From the NCBI RefSeq assembly GCF_004210375.1, contig NW_027467782.1, forward strand, positions 24,593,276-24,657,275: a stretch of 64,000 bases of DNA. The letters run 5' to 3'. Each line of letters opens with the position of its first letter. Within the stretch, counting starts at the first letter, position 1. The notes beneath the pieces are model-generated. The model was not told the origin of the DNA, did not search any database, and worked only from the letters and a program-made list of their open reading frames with translations. Positions 60,229 to 64,000 of this stretch are shown piece after piece. Both the position numbers and the translations under genes were made by a program. Source of the stretch: Tachypleus tridentatus (lineage: Eukaryota > Arthropoda > Merostomata > Xiphosura > Limulidae).

Positions 60229-62175
60229 TGATGTACTTATAAACTGTTTTCTTCACTGTTCTGGTAACTAAGATATGTTCCATTCTTTCATTTCATTGTT
60301 TTCTGCTGGTTCCCTGGAAAGCATGTTGTTTGGTCATCTGCTACAGATATAAGTGTTAGTGATATGTTTAACAGATTTATATATTGAAGTTCACAGTTCC
60401 ACACTATTTAATAATACAGTGCTGTCATATTATAAGACTTGTAGGTGGAGGAACATATCATAGGCCTTTCATTTCATGTAATGAAATTATTAAATGATAT
60501 AGTGCCAAAAACAACATTAACATAAGGAAGGCAGTTTTTCACTTTTCATCAGTGAAGTATAGAAATTTTTGTGACTAAACAATTAGGACAACAACAGACT
60601 CAGAAACTACACCCTAAACCAATTGGAACAATGCTATCATCTGCAGAACAGGGATTTTGATTATCAAAAGAACCCCTAACCCAGATGATCACTGAAACAA
60701 ATTTTATTGTACCACTAGCTAGATAATAAAGAAAGTTTGAGGTTGAACAAATCTCATTAGCCAAAAGTTTGCAAATTACCAACTAAATTTCAGAATCATA
60801 TAATTTTTTTGAAAAAAATGGGTAAATAAACTCGAGTCACACTAATTCCAACTGATCACATATGTATAAAGAGTTCATAAAAGTTTAGAAAGTTAATAAA
60901 TTTCAAGCCAGAAGCCCTTATTCTGAAAAGTTCTTAAAAAGTAAGGGAAAAAAAATTGCCTTCCAGTATGGTACATTATACCCTCTCAAATGTTGCTCCC
61001 CATACAGAAATGTTTTTTTCATATGCAACACGTCTTGAGCATTTACATACCTTATAATCAACTGATGCATCTCCCCTGTAAATCATCATGCAACATCCCT
61101 CTAGCAAACAAAAAGTAGTGTGACACACACTCTAGACACATGTGACACTCCTATTGAATTTTGCCAAATTATCACTTCTCATTTGGCAGTACTCATGTCA
61201 AGGTGTATTTTGTCATGCTTTTTAAATTTGTCCAATTTTATGATTTTTTTTAACATTATTCTCAAGAGACTAGGTTGTGGTTGGTAGTTCACTTACCAGT
61301 GGTATGATCCTCATCTTAACCCTCCCCCCCTTCCACCTGTGTTATCAAAAAAAATAATAGATATGTAGTATCTAGCTACTTCCATTCTGTGTTTATTGGT
61401 ATCTAATCTTACTAATGTGTTTACAAATTCAGAGGATATTTCTATGTTAATCAGCCATTGTATAAATACACATCATTTCAGTTATAGTATAGTCAGTAAG
61501 GCACAGTATCACCCAAATGATATAAATCAAGAGGTGTGACCCAAATGTAAAGTGGGATTTTTTTCTTTGTCAAATTCAGAAAAGTACAAGGCTTTTGAAT
61601 ATTGGTTCTTATGGACTTAATATAGTCCAGAATGTTTACAAAATATGAAAAACTGAACAAGCTTGAAGTAAAATAAAAAAGGCGACAACTTATGAAGCAG
61701 TAACTACCCATATTACAAATAGTTTGTCCTGCAGATTTGTACTTAGCAGTAAACAAACAAATATAACATTAGTTTTCTCAGTTGGATGTTTGATATTATA
61801 AAAAATGGTAATAATTAAAGTTGTTTTGGATTTAATATTCAATTTCCCATAATTCAGCTCCACTGGTTTTAAAAATAATATTCTTTTTTTTAGTTTGTTT
61901 GTATTTTTATCCATTATCATAAACAAAATAATAATTTGATCTAAGTAAGGGTTTTTTCTTCTTCCTGATTTGTAAAAACTTATTTGACAGAAAAAAATGA
62001 ATATTATTTACAATGAATATGCATTCTCATTCTTCCTGATTTTTTTAGTGAAGTGTACATCTTTTAGTCTCAAAACTATGGGATGTGGTCTTTTATATGT
62101 TGCTTCTGGCTATTTTATTTCAATTTTCAGCAATAATCAGCCATCATGCTGATGTTCCACCTTCCCTTAAATCTT

Positions 62176-62298
62176 GCCCCCCAGTGGCTCAGAGGTATGT
62201 CTGTGGACTTACAACGCTAAAAACCATGTTTCGATACCCATGGTGGGCAGAGCACAGATAGCTCATTGAGTAGTTTTGTGCTTAATTCAAAACAACAA
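62176..62298 (+). mobile_element. tRNA-derived SINE with 11-base target duplication
   Basis: A box TGGCTCAGAGG (62184) fits the tRNA promoter consensus. The B-box-like stretch is GTTTCGATACC (about 62229). The body carries GGGCAGAGCACAGATAGCTC and an ACAACAAC tail. Flanked by CCTTAAATCTT at 62165-62175 and 62299-62309. A young-looking insertion of a different SINE family from 16058. Confidence 0.88.
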
Positions 62299-62449
62299 CC
62301 TTAAATCTTTGTGCCAGCAGTGAAATGGACATGAGATACAAGAAATTAAATTTGAAATTCATATTGCAATCTAACTCTTTGCATTTATTGAAGATGCTAT
62401 AGAAAATATATTCATAATTTGGGTCCTTGTTGTACTCTAACAATTTGTT

Positions 62450-64000
62450 AATAACCCTTTCTGTACAAATTGTGAAAATTGCCACATGTAGCGTAAAATG
62501 ATTTTTACCCACCTACCAATAAAATAATTAATTTTTATACACTTTGTTTTTATGAGTGTATTACTTATATAATATGTTCTTGAAAAATATGCGAGTATAT
62601 TAGTATATAACTTTATTGAATTGTAATACTTACGTAAATGGAAGAATCCTATTTATTATGCCATATTTCAAAGTGTCTGTACTGCATTGACCTGGTTTTT
62701 CAGAGCATTCATTACAACACTTTCTTGTTTCCTTCCATTTTGGATATCACACTCTGCATCACTTTTTTGGATGCATATTTCAACCACCAGGCAAGGGTGG
62801 AATAGAAACTAAAGCATGGACAGTTTTTTTCCAGGCTATTGCTTGCAACCTGCATGAGGATTGCTAGCAACAAATTTCTTTTTAGTGGCAATTCCATCTG
62901 AATTATGCATTTCCACCAGTTGCTGTGTGACCATTACGACATACCTCTTGAAAGTAAATTTTTTTTGCAGTATTTTTGTAAACATGAAAACTATTTAGCA
63001 GCATACATGTCAGCAAGTGTAGGTCTAGCTTCTTAAACCATGCATGGGGTTTATGACTTGGCTCATAAAGCTTCAGCAACTGTTCTGCTTTATCAACTGC
63101 TCCCATGTTTTCATTAAACTTTTCTATATAACATAGTTTTTTTGTAAAATTGTCTGGTCACCCCCCCCCAAAGTAAGTTTTATCCTTTTCAACGAAATTA
63201 GCTGAATATTTTGTGGTTATCACATATACTGCTCTTCTGTCTTCCCATTTTACTATCAGAGCGTTGTCATTACGAACGAAAGCTGTGTCATGACTCTCCA
63301 GATGCTCATTAGCGAGCTCTTTTGGGATTTCTCTATTAGTGTGAATAGCAGTCATCCTCATTATATTTTGAGTTTTCAAAAAATGTGCCAATCAAGTACT
63401 TGTATACCAGTTGACTACAGTTACATGACACCCTTGTTCAAGAACAGATTCTAATAAATGGACAGTTATTTATTTTTTCACTAGATGTAAGCTTATTTAC
63501 TCCTTCAACATCAAGTAAAGAATATTGATTGTTGGGTATTCTCTGTAGTACGCCCTTAAGCTGTATTCACACCAATTGTTTTCACTGTTGCACGTGACAA
63601 ATAATTTGATGCCTTGTACATTTAGTTTTTATGAATTGGCGAAAGCCTAGTCATCCTTTCCATAGAACTAATGCTTCATCAATTAAAATATGTTCTCCTA
63701 CATCCACATTTTTCATCAAAAATTTTCTGAAAAGCTCACCAATAGCATCCAAGCTTGTATAAGTTACATTTTTTGACATCATTTATTTTAGTAAAGCATA
63801 AAAATTTTACAAATGACATGCACGTCTCTACTTGTTATGGCAGCCCATAAAAAAATGAATACCTGTTTCGTAGGGCATTCTTGCCCAATACTGGTTCATA
63901 TTGTTATATTTACATATTCTAGTTTAAAAATGAAGAGTAAAAATTGTAAATATATCAATTTAAACGACATCTTTACACTGGATGCCATTTACAAACAGTG
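62450..64000 (-). pseudogene. piggyBac-family transposase remnant, cut by window edge
   Basis: - strand fragments in order: DVGEHILIDEALVLWKG (about 63690) and RQFIKTKC; a stretch VTVVNWYTST (about 63430); RNDNALIVKWEDRRAVYVITT (about 63230), and, after a frameshift near the C-run at 63162-63169, MGAVDKAEQLLKLYE (about 63085) with HAWFKKLDLHLL. These fit piggyBac transposases (IDE-M, ALKW-DKR-V, GGVD-AD). Frameshifts and stops make it inactive. A CCCTTT motif at 62455 could be near the element end, but no clean TTAA boundary is visible. Confidence 0.8.

Overview
This window is animal nuclear DNA: AT-rich, with long introns, and dominated by one split gene on the + strand. Fifteen exons between 1161 and 58010 encode roughly 650 residues of the checkpoint kinase ATR (the region leading into the FAT domain and most of the FAT domain). 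The gene enters from the left and leaves to the right. Its kinase domain must lie beyond the window. The intron sizes, retroelement mix and tRNA-derived SINE styles suggest an invertebrate, most likely an arthropod and possibly a chelicerate such as a horseshoe crab. The species call rests on recall of repeat styles and is tentative.

Layout. 1-1160: LINE tail and a fold-back repeat. 1161-10325: ATR exons 1-5, with a MITE and a degenerate element in the first large intron. 10326-15526: intron-like DNA in which an expected ATR segment of about 60 residues cannot be found. 15527-22123: exons for the next FAT stretch (labelled 6-9), with a TTAA-flanked repeat, a SINE with target duplications, a 31-bp minisatellite and an old retroelement. 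22124-29757: one intron holding a dead mariner and a dead Ty3/Gypsy LTR element on the - strand whose gene order is gag-PR-IN-RT-RNase H (Gmr1-like). 29758-29873: exon 10. About 30240-38775: an array of roughly 140 copies of a 61-bp unit, followed directly by a nearly full-length dead LINE (38780-44346). 44678-58010: exons 11-15, with a DIRS-like remnant and an inverted pair of 440-bp repeats flanking exon 14. 58011-64000: repeats, a SINE with target duplications, and a piggyBac transposase remnant running off the right edge on the - strand.

Three points stand out. (1) The 61-bp unit looks like a copy of the last bases of ATR exon 10 plus its 5' splice donor, with degenerate intermediates between the exon and the array, so the giant minisatellite seems to have been seeded from a coding-exon/intron boundary. 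(2) ATR exon 11 keeps splice sites and phase but contains two in-frame stops (TAA at 44712, TGA at 44769). Together with the missing segment after exon 5, whose flanking phases do not fit, this suggests a decaying ATR copy, an assembly problem, or unusual processing. (3) The inverted 440-bp repeats flank a single exon and could promote back-splicing.

No tRNA, rRNA, CRISPR or prokaryotic operon features were seen. All homology calls are by eye from remembered protein families; no searches were run.
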